A stretch of DNA of 64,000 nucleotides from Smittia aterrima (taxonomy: Eukaryota; Arthropoda; Insecta; Diptera; Chironomidae): NCBI GenBank assembly GCA_033063855.1, contig CP093829.1:5466243-5530242 (forward strand), read 5' to 3'. Below, in pieces: positions 11,010-20,654 of this stretch (its first letter is position 1; each line of letters begins with the position of its first letter). The notes below the pieces were generated by a model, which saw only the letters and a list, made by a program, of their open reading frames with translations, did not search any database and was not told the DNA's origin. The translations under genes and the position numbers were made by a program.

Positions 11010-11282
11010 TTCTTCAGACTTTTAAAAAACAATTTTATTCAAAGACTTCAAGATAAGAACTGATCTAGATGCAAAATATTTTCACAACAAGTACCTTAAG
11101 TTTTATCTCTCTCACATGTTTGTTTGCAAACATTTGTTTCTTATCAACAACGACTGTTGTGTTCGTTAAACATCGAGTTTTATCCTTAAACTTAATCTCA
11201 TTTCGTTAATTGCGCGTGCTGTCAACTCAACTTGTCATTTCGATTGATTAAGAGAAAAAACATCGAATTCGAGTTCGCCGCT

Positions 11283-11353
11283 TGTTATCTTATCAGTTCA
11301 ATTTGATAAGTTTTGGCTATAAAAGTAAAGAGAGTTCACAAAATATTCGCAGT
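11283..11353 (+). promoter_or_regulatory. GATA cluster, TATA box and initiator of the first GH16 gene
   Basis: TTATCT at 11285, TTATCA at 11290 and GATAAG at 11305 are three GATA-factor motifs within 26 bases. TATAAAAG follows at 11318-11325 and CAGTCA at about 11350, at the right spacing for a start site, 26 bases before the ATG. GATA factors drive gut and fat-body genes in insects; the role here is inferred. Confidence 0.6.
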
Positions 11354-11375
11354 CACTTTTGTACTTTGTACAACA

Positions 11376-12543
11376 ATGAAACTCTTAAGTATTTTAAGCC
11401 TTTGCTTAGCTGCAAGCTTTGCAAATGCTTGCACTCCATCAGCAACGACCGTAAGTGGAAGTCATGCGCCAGGTGGACAAATTTGCTCTGGTCAATTGAT
11501 TTTCGAAGAAAACTTCAACACTTTGGATCAATCAAAGTGGAGACACGAAATTTCACTTTCCGGCGGAGGAAACTGGGTAAAACTTTAATTAAATAAATCA
11601 AACTTTCAATTTATATTTTAATTTCATTGCATAGGAGTTCCAATGGTATGTCAACGATCGAACCAACTCTTTCGTTTCTGGTGGAAACTTGCACTTCAGT
11701 CCCTCGTTCACTTCTGATATCTTTGGAGAGACTTTCTTGACAAGTGGTCGGGTACAAATTCCACCTGATCAATGTACTCAAGCTGGTTGGTATGGCTGCG
11801 ATAGACAAGGAACTCCCGACAGCATCATCAATCCAATTCGAAGTGCTCGTCTCGATACTTGGGACTCATTCAGATTCAAGTTCGGAACAGTTGAGTTCAG
11901 AGCAAAGACTCCAGCTGGTGATTGGATTTGGCCAGCTTTGTGGATGATGCCGAGATTCAGTGTTTACGGTGGATGGCCACGATCTGGTGAGATCGATGTG
12001 ATGGAGAAACGAGGCAACAGACAACTGTACAGTGGAAACACCAATGTCGGAGCTGAGCAAGTCGGATCGACTCTTCATTTCGGTCCAGAATGGGACTTCA
12101 ATGGATGGCCAACTGCTCACTACACTCGCAATCAAGTTCCAAGCTTCGACAACGATTTCCACATCTACAGAGTCGTCTGGACAACTAATTATCTTCAGTT
12201 CATGGTTGATGATGTTGTCATGGGAACTGTCAATGCTGGCGAAGGTTTCTGGAGACGAGGTGGCTTCGAAACATCGGGTCATGCAAATCCTTGGGCACAA
12301 GGAACAATCATGGCTCCATTCGATCAAGAATTCTTCCTGATCATGAACTTGGCTGTTGGTGGAACAAACTACTTCTCCGATGGCTTTGTCAACCGTAATA
12401 GTCCGAAACCATGGCACAATGATTCACCTCGAGCAGCTGCTGATTTCTGGAATGCAAGATCAGCCTGGGAGCCAACATGGAATCGTCAACACTCTGACGA
12501 CAGTCACATGCAAGTTGATTGGGTTCGCGTTTGGGCTTTGTAA
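11376..12543 (+). CDS. Secreted GH16 beta-1,3-glucanase
   Basis: Exons 11376-11576 and 11635-12543, intron phase 0; 369 aa. Signal peptide about 1-18 (MKLLSILSLCLAASFANA), mature protein from ACTPS. A single GH16 beta-jelly-roll domain follows, without the N-terminal glucan-binding module of classical insect beta-GRPs. The signature GEIDVME is complete: nucleophile Glu186, acid/base Glu191; the cleft tryptophans are kept (DWIWPALW). Predicted to hydrolyse beta-1,3-glucan (laminarin, fungal or algal walls), serving digestion or release of immune elicitors. The upstream start in the same frame is rejected because it lies at the TATA box. The catalytic exon is nearly identical to that of the chimera at 15790-16698, indicating recent duplication or conversion. 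Confidence 0.93.
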
Positions 12544-12624
12544 TTCACATTTTCTTTATAATAAAGATTTGGAATCAACTAAATTTTGAAATAAGATTTA
12601 TTTAAAAAATCCAATCTAATCAAT

Positions 12625-12770
12625 TTCAGCACTTATGTCGTGATTGTGTAAGCTTCCGTTCAGTCAGTGAAAAGCTTCACCATTATAAAAAAAGCTTAAG
12701 CTGTTAAGACTTAATTTTTGATAAGAGCTTTGATATTCTCAACGAGTCTATTTAAACTGGAAATTTGCGC
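12625..12770 (+). pseudogene. Remnant of GH16 first exon (type of 16825)
   Basis: DNA similarity to 16780-17000: shared blocks GTGAAAAGCTT, GACTTAATTTTTGA, GAGCTTTGAT and TTCTCAACGAGTC. The signal peptide is lost and stops interrupt the frame. No second exon follows. Confidence 0.65.
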
Positions 12771-13109
12771 AACTGAGTCAAGACTAGTCAATGACAGAGT
12801 ACGGAATTCCCTTACCTGGAATAGAGAGTTCATATTTGATAAGCGAAAATTTTAATTTTTATTTACACAGAATTATTTCTTCTTTTCGCATACATTGTAG
12901 GGTCAATGGCAGGGGTCGGTATACAGGGGTCGGTGTAGCTCTGTAGACCGGTTTTGAATTTCTCATTTCATAAATTTTAATGAGCTTTATTAAGATATCT
13001 AAGAGATCGTAATAATTTTTGCCAACCCCTGGCAGAAAAAAAGATTTGCAAACAAAAATATTTTTAGTTGATAACCGAAAATGATCAGTTTTCTTCAAGT
13101 TGTCTGGCG
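12771..13109. other. Intergenic region before the CLIP protease
   Basis: Mostly AT-rich. It holds GATAAG at 12838, a kB-like GGGAATTCCG on the minus strand near 12802-12811, and a small direct repeat CAGGGGTCGGT (near 12911 and 12925). No gene seen. Confidence 0.4.
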
Positions 13110-14484
13110 ATGAAGTCGCTCTTACTCCTTTTGCTGTTTATGAGTCACGTTCTAGGACAGTTCGGTAAGTCGATTGCGAGAGAGTTAATCTTACAGGTTT
13201 TTAATCAAAAGAGATTTAATTTTAGAAGGTGACCCGTGTGTGAGAAATTTTGATGGAAAACCAGGAATCTGCATGCACTATAGAAAGTGCACCAAAGTCG
13301 GAGAAGATCTTAAGCGTGGAATTGAAATAACAACTTGCAGTTTTATCAGTAACGCTCCAATTGTTTGTTGTCCAACTGAAGGGCCACCGAATCGAGTCAG
13401 CGTTCAAAGTTAGTAAACTTTAATGTTTAATCTTGAAAGAGTTTTTAAATTTTATTATTCATTTTTAGAATGCGAAAATTATACCGAGTTGACTAAAGAT
13501 AAAATTTTCTTGAGTACTTTGGATTCAATAACTGTATCGAACTGCGATCTAGACAATCCGTTAATTGTTGGAGGTGAAGAGGCAAGAAAAGGAGAGTTTC
13601 CTCACATGGCTGCTCTTGGCTATACAACACAACATAATACGACTATTTTTCTTTGCGGGGGTTCGCTAATTTCAGAAAAGTTTGTTTTAACTGCAGCTCA
13701 TTGCGGAAAATTTTCTGGTAAATTGTGACAAAGAAAGTTTTTCTGAAATTATTTAAAAAAATGTTTTTCCAATTTCAGAAGAAACATTGACGATGGTTCG
13801 TCTAGGAGATAATCACCTTGAAAGAGAATCAGGAAGCAATAGTGTCGATGTTACGATTGAAGCCTTCATTCCTCATGAGCAGTTTTCAGTGAAGTCTTAT
13901 TACTTCGATATTGCGTTGGTTCGACTATCACAAAACGTTAAGTTAGTTCGATATTTATTCTGCTTAAGGAGAAAAAGTTTATCGTTATTTCTGTTATAGC
14001 TTCACAAAATTTATTCGTCCAGCGTGCCTCTGGCAAATGCCAATCGACGATATCACGAAGGTAATCGCAACAGGTTGGGGCAAAACAGAGCAAAATAAAC
14101 TCTCTAACAAATTGATGAAAGTTGGATTCGACATCATAAATAATTCCCAATGCAATAGTAACATCAAGAAAGATAAGAGGCTGAATAGTGGAATCATCGA
14201 TAGTCAAATGTGCGCTGGAGTACTTGAACAAAACAAAGACATTTGCAGTGGAGGTAAAATATTAAAAATAAAACAAATCCGCTCATAGATAACATTGCAA
14301 AATTATTGATCTTTTAGATTCTGGTGGACCAATTCAGGTTGCAAATCCATCGAACATTTGTTTGTATTACGTCATCGGAATAACATCATTTGGGCAGAGA
14401 CATTGTGGAATTAAGAACGCTACAGGAATTTACACAAGAGTGTCATCCTTTCTTGATTGGATTGAAGAGAAAGTTTGGCAATAA
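13110..14484 (+). CDS. CLIP-domain trypsin-like serine protease
   Basis: Six exons, 13110-13164, 13226-13408, 13469-13717, 13779-13941, 14000-14253 and 14318-14484, phases consistent; 356 aa. Signal peptide [20 protein letters not shown] domain about 20-75 with six Cys ending in the typical VCC; linker; activation site before IVGG ([11 protein letters not shown]); His (TAAHC), Asp (YFDIALV), Ser303 (CSGDSGGP) with Asp189, hence trypsin-like. The activation site follows NPL rather than Arg/Lys, so the activating protease would cleave after Leu, as in some CLIP subfamilies. CLIP proteases run the Toll and prophenoloxidase cascades. Lying between two GH16 genes, it is a plausible partner for glucan recognition. 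Confidence 0.9.
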
Positions 14485-14692
14485 AATAATTATAATTGAC
14501 CAGAAACAAAGATTAATATTGAGATCATCTTGTTTCTAATTGACGAAGTCTATTAAAATTTGAAAAGAAGGCTCGTTGCTTTGGGAGATTATTATGATTC
14601 ACAGAAGTCATGAGTTCAATGATAAGATTGTCCGCATGAACGATTTTTACTTTGAAAATTCTTAGTTCTGTTTCCGATTCCGTTGTGTAGAG

Positions 14693-16698
14693 ATGTTCGT
14701 TAAATTAGCACTGTTAGCTGTGCAACTTTTATTTCAATCAGTATTAGCGTCAGCACAGTGTGGAATTATTAGAAGTGTTTCTGATGTCCGTCGTAGTTTT
14801 AGTCGAGGAGACTGGCCTTGGATGGTTGCATTATATGAAGATGATACATTTTTTTGCGGCGGAGTTTTAATATCAAAGCGCAAGGTCTTGACTGCAGCTC
14901 ATTGTATTCAAGGAAAAAATCAATTTGAACCTAAAAAAACAGAAGATATTGTGTTGTTGTTAGGAGCTTATGATCTAAGCGCGCGCGAAGAAGGCGGAGT
15001 TCACACCACGTCGCCATCTGAAGTTTTTATGCATGAAGATTGGAAACCCTTTCATAAAAAGTACGATGCTGACATCGCATTAGTTTTATTAAAAGAAGAA
15101 CTTTCATTCACTAACTTCATAAAACCAATTTGCATTGGAGCGGCAAATATTGAAACCGACAGTGGAGTTATCGCAGGTTGGGGAGCGGAACGATCTAAAT
15201 CAAAAAATCATGAAGACATTCCAAGGGAATTGGACGCTCCAATCTGGACAAATGAAAACTGCTTAACCGAATTTTCTCATTTTGCTGTTTTGTCGTCAAA
15301 CAGAACTTTATGCGCTGGTGGAAAAAACAACTCAGTTCCATCTAACGGTAATCTCATTTTATTTAACTTTTCATAAAAGCTTATGATCACTTTCATATTT
15401 AAGGCGATAGCGGTGGCGGATTGTACGTCAAAGGATCAAACGGAGCTTATTATCTGAAAGGGATTATTTCAGTTTCTTTATTGGTTGATTCGGTAGTAGC
15501 TGTATACACAAATGTCGATAAGTTCATCAAGTGGATCGATGCAACTGGTGTAACTGAGGCGCCTGCTTCAAGTCTGACATTAAACACATGCACGCCATCA
15601 GCAACGACCGTAAGTGGAACTCATTCGCCTTCAGGACAAATTTGCTCTGGTCAATTGATTTTCGAAGAAAACTTCAACACTTTGGATCAAGCAAAGTGGA
15701 GACACGAAATTTCACTTGCCAACGACGTAAGTTGGCTAAAACTTTCAATATTTGAAACTTTCAATTGAAATTTTAATTTCATTGCTTAGGAGTTCCAATG
15801 GTATGTCAACGATCGAAACAATTCTTTCGTTTCTGATGGAAAACTTCACTTAAGTCCATCGTTCACTTCTGATATCTTTGGGGAGACTTTCTTGACAAGT
15901 GGTCGGGTACAAATTCCAGCTGATGAATGCACTTCAGCTGATTGGTATGGCTGCGATAGACAAGGGTCTCCCGACAACATCATCAATCCAATTCGCAGTG
16001 CTCGTCTCGATACTTGGGACTCATTCAGATTCAAGTTCGGAACAGTTGAGTTCAGAGCAAAGACACCAGCAGGTGATTGGATTTGGCCAGCTTTGTGGAT
16101 GATGCCGAGATTCAGTGTTTACGGTGGATGGCCACGATCTGGTGAGATTGATGTGATAGATAAACGAGGCAACAGACAACTGTACAGTGGAAACACCAAC
16201 GTCGGAGCTGAGCAAGTCGGATCGACTCTTCATTTCGGTCCAAGCCCGCATATGAATGGATTAAAAACTTCTCGCTTCACTCGGAATCACAGTCCAGGCT
16301 TCGACCACGATTTTCACATCTATAAAGTCGTCTGGACAACTAATAAGCTTCAGTTCATGGTTGATGATGTTGTCACGGGAACTGTCAATGCTGGCGAAGG
16401 ATTCTGGAAAAGCGGTGGCTTCGAATCATCAGAACAGGCAAATCCTTGGGCACAAGGAACAATCATGGCTCCATTCGATCAAGAATTCGTCTTGGTCATG
16501 AACTTGGCTGTTGGTGGAATGAATTTCTTTGATGATAATTTTACCAATCGTAATAGTCCTAAACCATGGCACAACTACTCACCTCGAGCTGCTGCTGATT
16601 TCTGGAATGCCAGATCAGATTGGGAGTCAACATGGAATCGTCAACACTCTGACGACAGTCACATGCAAGTTGATTGGGTTCGCGTATGGGCTTTGTAA
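14693..16698 (+). CDS. Chimeric trypsin-like protease fused to GH16 glucanase domain
   Basis: Exons 14693-15347, 15404-15726 and 15790-16698, phases consistent; 628 aa. Signal peptide about 1-22 (ending SVLASA). Protease domain about 23-266: His (LTAAHC), Asp (DADIALV) and Ser221 (NGDSGGG) are all present, but the N-terminus (SDVRRSFSRGDWPW) has no IVGG. After a linker of about 14 residues (ATGVTEAPASSLTLNT) the GH16 domain begins at Cys281 with CTPSATTVSG, exactly where the mature neighbouring enzyme begins. Exon 2 encodes the protease C-terminus, the linker and the GH16 N-terminus without interruption, so the fusion is genomic, not a splice guess. GH16 signature is GEIDVID: nucleophile Glu445 kept, acid/base Glu changed to Asp450. 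Predicted secreted glucan-binding protease; weak or no hydrolysis. Confidence 0.9.
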
Positions 16699-16714
16699 TT
16701 CACATTTTCTGATT

Positions 16715-16724
16715 GGGGATTTTC
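16715..16724 (+). promoter_or_regulatory. kB-like site upstream of the GH16 gene at 16825
   Basis: GGGGATTTTC, a full match to the Rel/NF-kB pattern of insect immune genes, 101 bases before the ATG and 17 bases after the previous gene's stop. Confidence 0.5.
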
Positions 16725-16824
16725 TTTTGAATAAAAATAAAAATTTACACATTTTAAAAGATGAGTTTTCTATAAAAATCCAAACAAATCAGTTTCAGCT
16801 CTCAATCGAGTTTTATAATTAAGA

Positions 16825-18026
16825 ATGAATTTAATTTATTGTTTAGCTTTTTCTTCGTTTTTGTTTTCTGTGAAAGCTTGCGTTCCCTCGCTAACAACAG
16901 TGAAAAGCTTTAACTCTACAAAAAGTTTCTGCTCTGGAGACTTAATTTTTGACGAGAGCTTTGATGTTCTCAATGAGTCGATTTGGAAACATCAAAACAC
17001 TTTGTCTGCTGGTGGCAACTTTGAGGTAAAACATTTGAAGTTTCTCGACTGAAAATTATTTTTATTTTGTTGATTAAAGTTTCAGTGGTACGTGCCTGAC
17101 AAAGAAAATTCATTCACCAAAGACGGAAAGCTTCACATCCGGCCAACATTGACTTCTGATAAATTCAGCACGAGATTTTTATTTCGTGGAATTGCAGAAA
17201 TTCCTGAAAGTAAATGCACTCAGTCAGAGTATTACGGATGCAAACGTTTCGGAGTTCTTCGAATGATTAATCCAATCAGAAGCGCAAGTATCAGCACAAT
17301 CGACTCTTTCGCTTTCAAATATGGAACAGTTGAGATTCGTGCGAAAGCTCCAGCTGGAGATTGGCTTTGGCCTTCAATTTGGATGCTTCCAAAGGACAAA
17401 GTTTACGGTCACGGGATTCAATCTGGCGAAATCGATTTAATGGAATCTCGCGGGAATAGAAAACTTTTTGATGGAGATGTCAATGTTGGAACGGAACAAG
17501 TTCAAAGTACTCTTCACTTTGGGCCTCATTGGCTCAACAACGGAGTTCACACAGCTAACTTCACAACTAATAAATCTCCAGGTTTCAACGAAGATTTTCA
17601 CAATTTTAATCTCACTTGGTCTCCCGAGAAAATCGAATTCTTCATCGACGATGAACTTGTCGGTTCAGTAGATGCTGGCGAAGGCTTTTGGAGACGTGGA
17701 GAGTTTGAGTCAACAGGTCATTTCAATCCGTGGACAGAAGGAAGTGCCATGGCTCCATTCGATCAAGAATTCTTTATCATTATCAACTTAGCTGTTGGTG
17801 GAACTGATTTCTTTGCTGATCGTTTTGTTAATGAAAATTACTCAAAGCCTTGGTGAGTCACACACTTTCTTTGATTTGTAAAATTAAATAACTTTCTCAT
17901 CTTAGGACAAATGATTCTCCACGCGCGATCAATGATTTCTGGGATGATAAGACGATGTGGCTCCCGACTTGGAAACCCGAAGAAGTTGACTTTCAAATCG
18001 ACTACGTTCGTGTTTATGCATTGTAA
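16825..18026 (+). CDS. Secreted GH16 beta-1,3-glucanase
   Basis: Exons 16825-17025, 17080-17852 and 17906-18026; 364 aa. Signal peptide about 1-18, then a single GH16 domain. The first intron is at the same place as in the gene at 11376; the second splits the Trp of KPW and is unique here. Signature GEIDLME complete (Glu184 and Glu189); tryptophans kept (DWLWPSIW). Acceptor AAAG before TTTCAGTGG keeps the family motif FQWY; using the later CAG instead would drop two residues in frame. Predicted active enzyme, or an enzyme that also reports glucan. A kB-like site precedes it, suggesting immune induction. Confidence 0.9.
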
Positions 18027-18120
18027 ATGTTTTCAAAAAAATTGTGATTTACATTTTAATAAATTCGCAGTTGAAGATGAGAGGTCGCAAGTTGAATACT
18101 GATAAGCCAGAAATCAGTAC

Positions 18121-18170
18121 AAAATTCCCCGTATTTATGGGGAACTCTTTTCGATTTTATTTCAGTTTGC
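18121..18170 (+). promoter_or_regulatory. Promoter of the GH16 gene at 18188 with two kB-like sites
   Basis: AAAATTCCCC at 18121 (GGGGAATTTT on the other strand) and GGGGAACTCT at 18139 flank a weak TATA (TATTTAT, 18132). TCAGTT at 18163 lies about 30 bases downstream as initiator. Confidence 0.45.
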
Positions 18171-18187
18171 ATTCACAAGTTCTCGCA

Positions 18188-19246
18188 ATGAATCTTGTTC
18201 TTCTCTTCTCATTATTTTTTGCTGTTATCTCAGCAGAAGATTTGTTATTCGAAGACTCGTTTGATGACGACGTAATTGATGAATCGAAGTGGAAATTTGA
18301 ACAAACTTTGTCAGGAGGAGGTGACTGGCAATTTCAATGGTTCGTTAAAGATCAAGAGAACGCTTTTGTTCGTGACGGAGTTCTCCATCTAAAGCCAACA
18401 TTGACATCTGATAAACTTGGAGGAGAAGCTGAATTGTTGAAACAGAAAATTGACATCGATGAATCGACTTGCACTTCTTCGTTTAATTATGGTTGCTCAA
18501 GGAAAGGAACAAAAGATCACATTTTAAATCCGATTCGCAGTGCAAGCATTCGCACAACAAGTGCTTTCAAATATGGAACTGTTGAGATTCGAGCGAAGCT
18601 TCCATCAGGCGATTGGCTTCGACCATCAATTCGACTAATTCCGAAAGATAATTCTTATGGAGCTTGGCCAGCGTCTGGTGAAATCAATTTAGTTGAGTCT
18701 CGTGGGAATGCCGATTTAGTTAACGATGATGATGAGCAAGTTGGTATCAATCAAGTGACGTCGAGTCTTCATTTTGGTCCGAGCTGGGACGTTAACGGAT
18801 GGGAGAGAGCTCACTTCCTTAAGTCGTTGAATCCAGGATTTGATTCAGACTTTCATGTCTTTAAACTAATTTGGAGCGAGAAGGGAATTGACTTTTTAGT
18901 CGATGACGAATCGATTGGAAACATTGAAATTCCTGAAGACTCAAACTTTTGGAAGTTTGGGCATTTTGAAGGAAATCAGCAAGGAAAATCAAATCCCTGG
19001 CCAGAAGAATCAAGAATGGCTCCATTTGATCAAGAGTTCTATATCAGCATCAGCCTTGGCGTAGGCGGAGTCTCTGAATTTTTCTCTGATGACTTCACTA
19101 ACTCACCTAATCCAAAGCCCTGGAGAAATAATTCCCCGAAAGCTCCTTTAGCTTTCTGGAAAGCGAAAGACAAATGGTATAGCACTTGGACAAAATCAGA
19201 AGACAGCGCAGACTTTAAAATTGATTATGTCAAAGTTTTTGTTTAA
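18188..19246 (+). CDS. GH16 protein with altered active site
   Basis: Single exon, 352 aa; the start at 18188 is chosen for its signal peptide (MNLVLLFSLFFAVISA) and the promoter just before it. One GH16 domain. The signature reads GEINLVE: both Glu (165, 170) are present but the middle Asp is Asn167, which normally tunes the nucleophile. Two conserved cleft tryptophans are Arg (DWLRPSIRL, Arg145 and Arg149). I infer impaired or altered catalysis with ligand binding possibly kept. Introns present in the genes at 11376 and 16825 are absent. The longer frame upstream crosses the putative promoter and is rejected. Confidence 0.9.
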   Translation: MNLVLLFSLFFAVISAEDLLFEDSFDDDVIDESKWKFEQTLSGGGDWQFQWFVKDQENAFVRDGVLHLKPTLTSDKLGGEAELLKQKIDIDESTCTSSFNYGCSRKGTKDHILNPIRSASIRTTSAFKYGTVEIRAKLPSGDWLRPSIRLIPKDNSYGAWPASGEINLVESRGNADLVNDDDEQVGINQVTSSLHFGPSWDVNGWERAHFLKSLNPGFDSDFHVFKLIWSEKGIDFLVDDESIGNIEIPEDSNFWKFGHFEGNQQGKSNPWPEESRMAPFDQEFYISISLGVGGVSEFFSDDFTNSPNPKPWRNNSPKAPLAFWKAKDKWYSTWTKSEDSADFKIDYVKVFV

Positions 19247-19295
19247 TAAAAAATTTCCTTTTTAAGAAATTTTAAAAATTCACACTTCAAATCGC

Positions 19296-19331
19296 TATAA
19301 ATAAACTCGTCGTCTCGCGAGCTTGTTCAGT
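19296..19331 (+). promoter_or_regulatory. TATA box and initiator of the GH16 gene at 19349
   Basis: TATAAATA at 19296-19303 and TCAGT at 19327-19331 have canonical spacing, in a gap of only 102 bases between genes. The ATG follows about 20 bases after the inferred start site. Confidence 0.65.
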
Positions 19332-19348
19332 AACAAAATATCAGCGCG

Positions 19349-20473
19349 ATGACAAGATTGACAATTTTTTTCGCTCTGTTATCGTTTGTTTTCGTAAATT
19401 GTGAGAGAACGATAACGACAGCGAGCGGCTCTCGTGCTCCAGCAAGAAATTCGTTTGCTTCAGGCGATCTCATCTTTGAAGATAATTTCTCGGACTTTGA
19501 TTTTGAAACTTGGCAGCACGAGAATACTTTGTCAGGGGGAGGCAATTGGGAGTTTCAATGGTACACGAATAATCGTTCAAACTCCTTCGTTAAGAAAGGA
19601 AAACTTCACATCGTGCCAACATTAGTCGCTGATGAGTTCGGTGAAGATTTCTTGAAAAGTGGACAATTGAATCTTCATGGCGGAGCTCCAGCTGACGAAT
19701 GCACGAATCCTTCGTTTTACGGATGTGAACGTCATGGGAATTCGGTCAACATTCTTAATCCGATTAAGAGCGCTCGACTTCGAACAGTCAATTCATTTGC
19801 TTTCAAGTATGGAACTCTCGAAATCCGTGCAAAGCTTCCATCAGGAGATTGGCTTTGGCCAGCACTTTGGTTGATGCCGAAAGTGAATGCTTACGGCTCT
19901 TGGCCATCATCTGGTGAAATCGATTTAATGGAATCAAGAGGAAATCGAAAGCTTTTCGATGAAAATAATGTGAACGCAGGAGTTGAACAAGTTGCTCACA
20001 CTCTTCACTTCGGACCTCGCTATGACGCTAATGGCTGGCCAGCAGCTCATTCGAAATTTAATGAAGCTCCAGGATTCAATGAAAGATTCCATAAATATCG
20101 AATGGTTTGGACAAACGAATCGATCACATTCTTCGTCGATGATATTCAAACTGGTTTGATTAAAGCTGATGAAGGATTTTGGAAACGTGGCGGTTTTGAT
20201 AAGACAGGAAGAGCGAATCCTTGGCAGTACAGTCCGAATCTCATGGCTCCATTCGACCAGGAATTTTATCTTATCATAAACTTAGCTGTTGGCGGTGTCA
20301 ACTACTTCCCAGACAATTTCAGAAACGAAGGTTCATCTAAACCTTGGAAAAACAATTCCCCTCAAGCTTCTTTGGACTTTTGGAATAGTCGCAACGATTG
20401 GTTACCAACATGGAATCAGGAAACAGAAAATTCTCATCTAAAAGTTGATTACGTTCGTGTTTGGGCTTTGTAA
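19349..20473 (+). CDS. Secreted GH16 beta-1,3-glucanase
   Basis: Single exon, 374 aa. Signal peptide about 1-17 (MTRLTIFFALLSFVFVN), GH16 domain to the end (VDYVRVWAL). Signature GEIDLME complete, Glu190 and Glu195; cleft tryptophans kept (DWLWPALW). A predicted active beta-1,3-glucanase with its own compact TATA promoter. Intronless like the gene at 18188, with which it probably shares an ancestor. No kB-like motif in its short promoter, in contrast to the non-enzymatic members around it. Confidence 0.92.
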   Translation: MTRLTIFFALLSFVFVNCERTITTASGSRAPARNSFASGDLIFEDNFSDFDFETWQHENTLSGGGNWEFQWYTNNRSNSFVKKGKLHIVPTLVADEFGEDFLKSGQLNLHGGAPADECTNPSFYGCERHGNSVNILNPIKSARLRTVNSFAFKYGTLEIRAKLPSGDWLWPALWLMPKVNAYGSWPSSGEIDLMESRGNRKLFDENNVNAGVEQVAHTLHFGPRYDANGWPAAHSKFNEAPGFNERFHKYRMVWTNESITFFVDDIQTGLIKADEGFWKRGGFDKTGRANPWQYSPNLMAPFDQEFYLIINLAVGGVNYFPDNFRNEGSSKPWKNNSPQASLDFWNSRNDWLPTWNQETENSHLKVDYVRVWAL

Positions 20474-20570
20474 GCTAAAACATTTTATGAAAAATAAAAA
20501 AATCCGCGGGATCTCTCAAACTCGTCCATTTGATCGATGAAATGTTTTTGCATCAATTGATTGACTTTGC

Positions 20571-20586
20571 GGGATTCCCTGATAAG
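20571..20586 (+). promoter_or_regulatory. Adjacent kB-like and GATA motifs
   Basis: GGGATTCCCT (20571-20580) abuts GATAAG (20581-20586), in the same orientation, 75 bases before the ATG at 20655. Close kB/GATA pairs are a known feature of insect immune promoters. The same arrangement stands before the duplicate at 22837. A weaker GGGATCTCTC lies about 60 bases upstream. Confidence 0.55.
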
Positions 20587-20654
20587 AAAGATTTTAAATT
20601 CAGTCATTTCATTTTTTGTGATTAACTTATTATTCCGAGAACTCATTTCGAATC

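Noticed and set aside
11866..12417. Open frame of 183 codons on the minus strand across the GH16 catalytic exon
   Set aside because: Shadow of a conserved coding exon; equivalent shadows appear opposite the sister genes, with no start context or domain.
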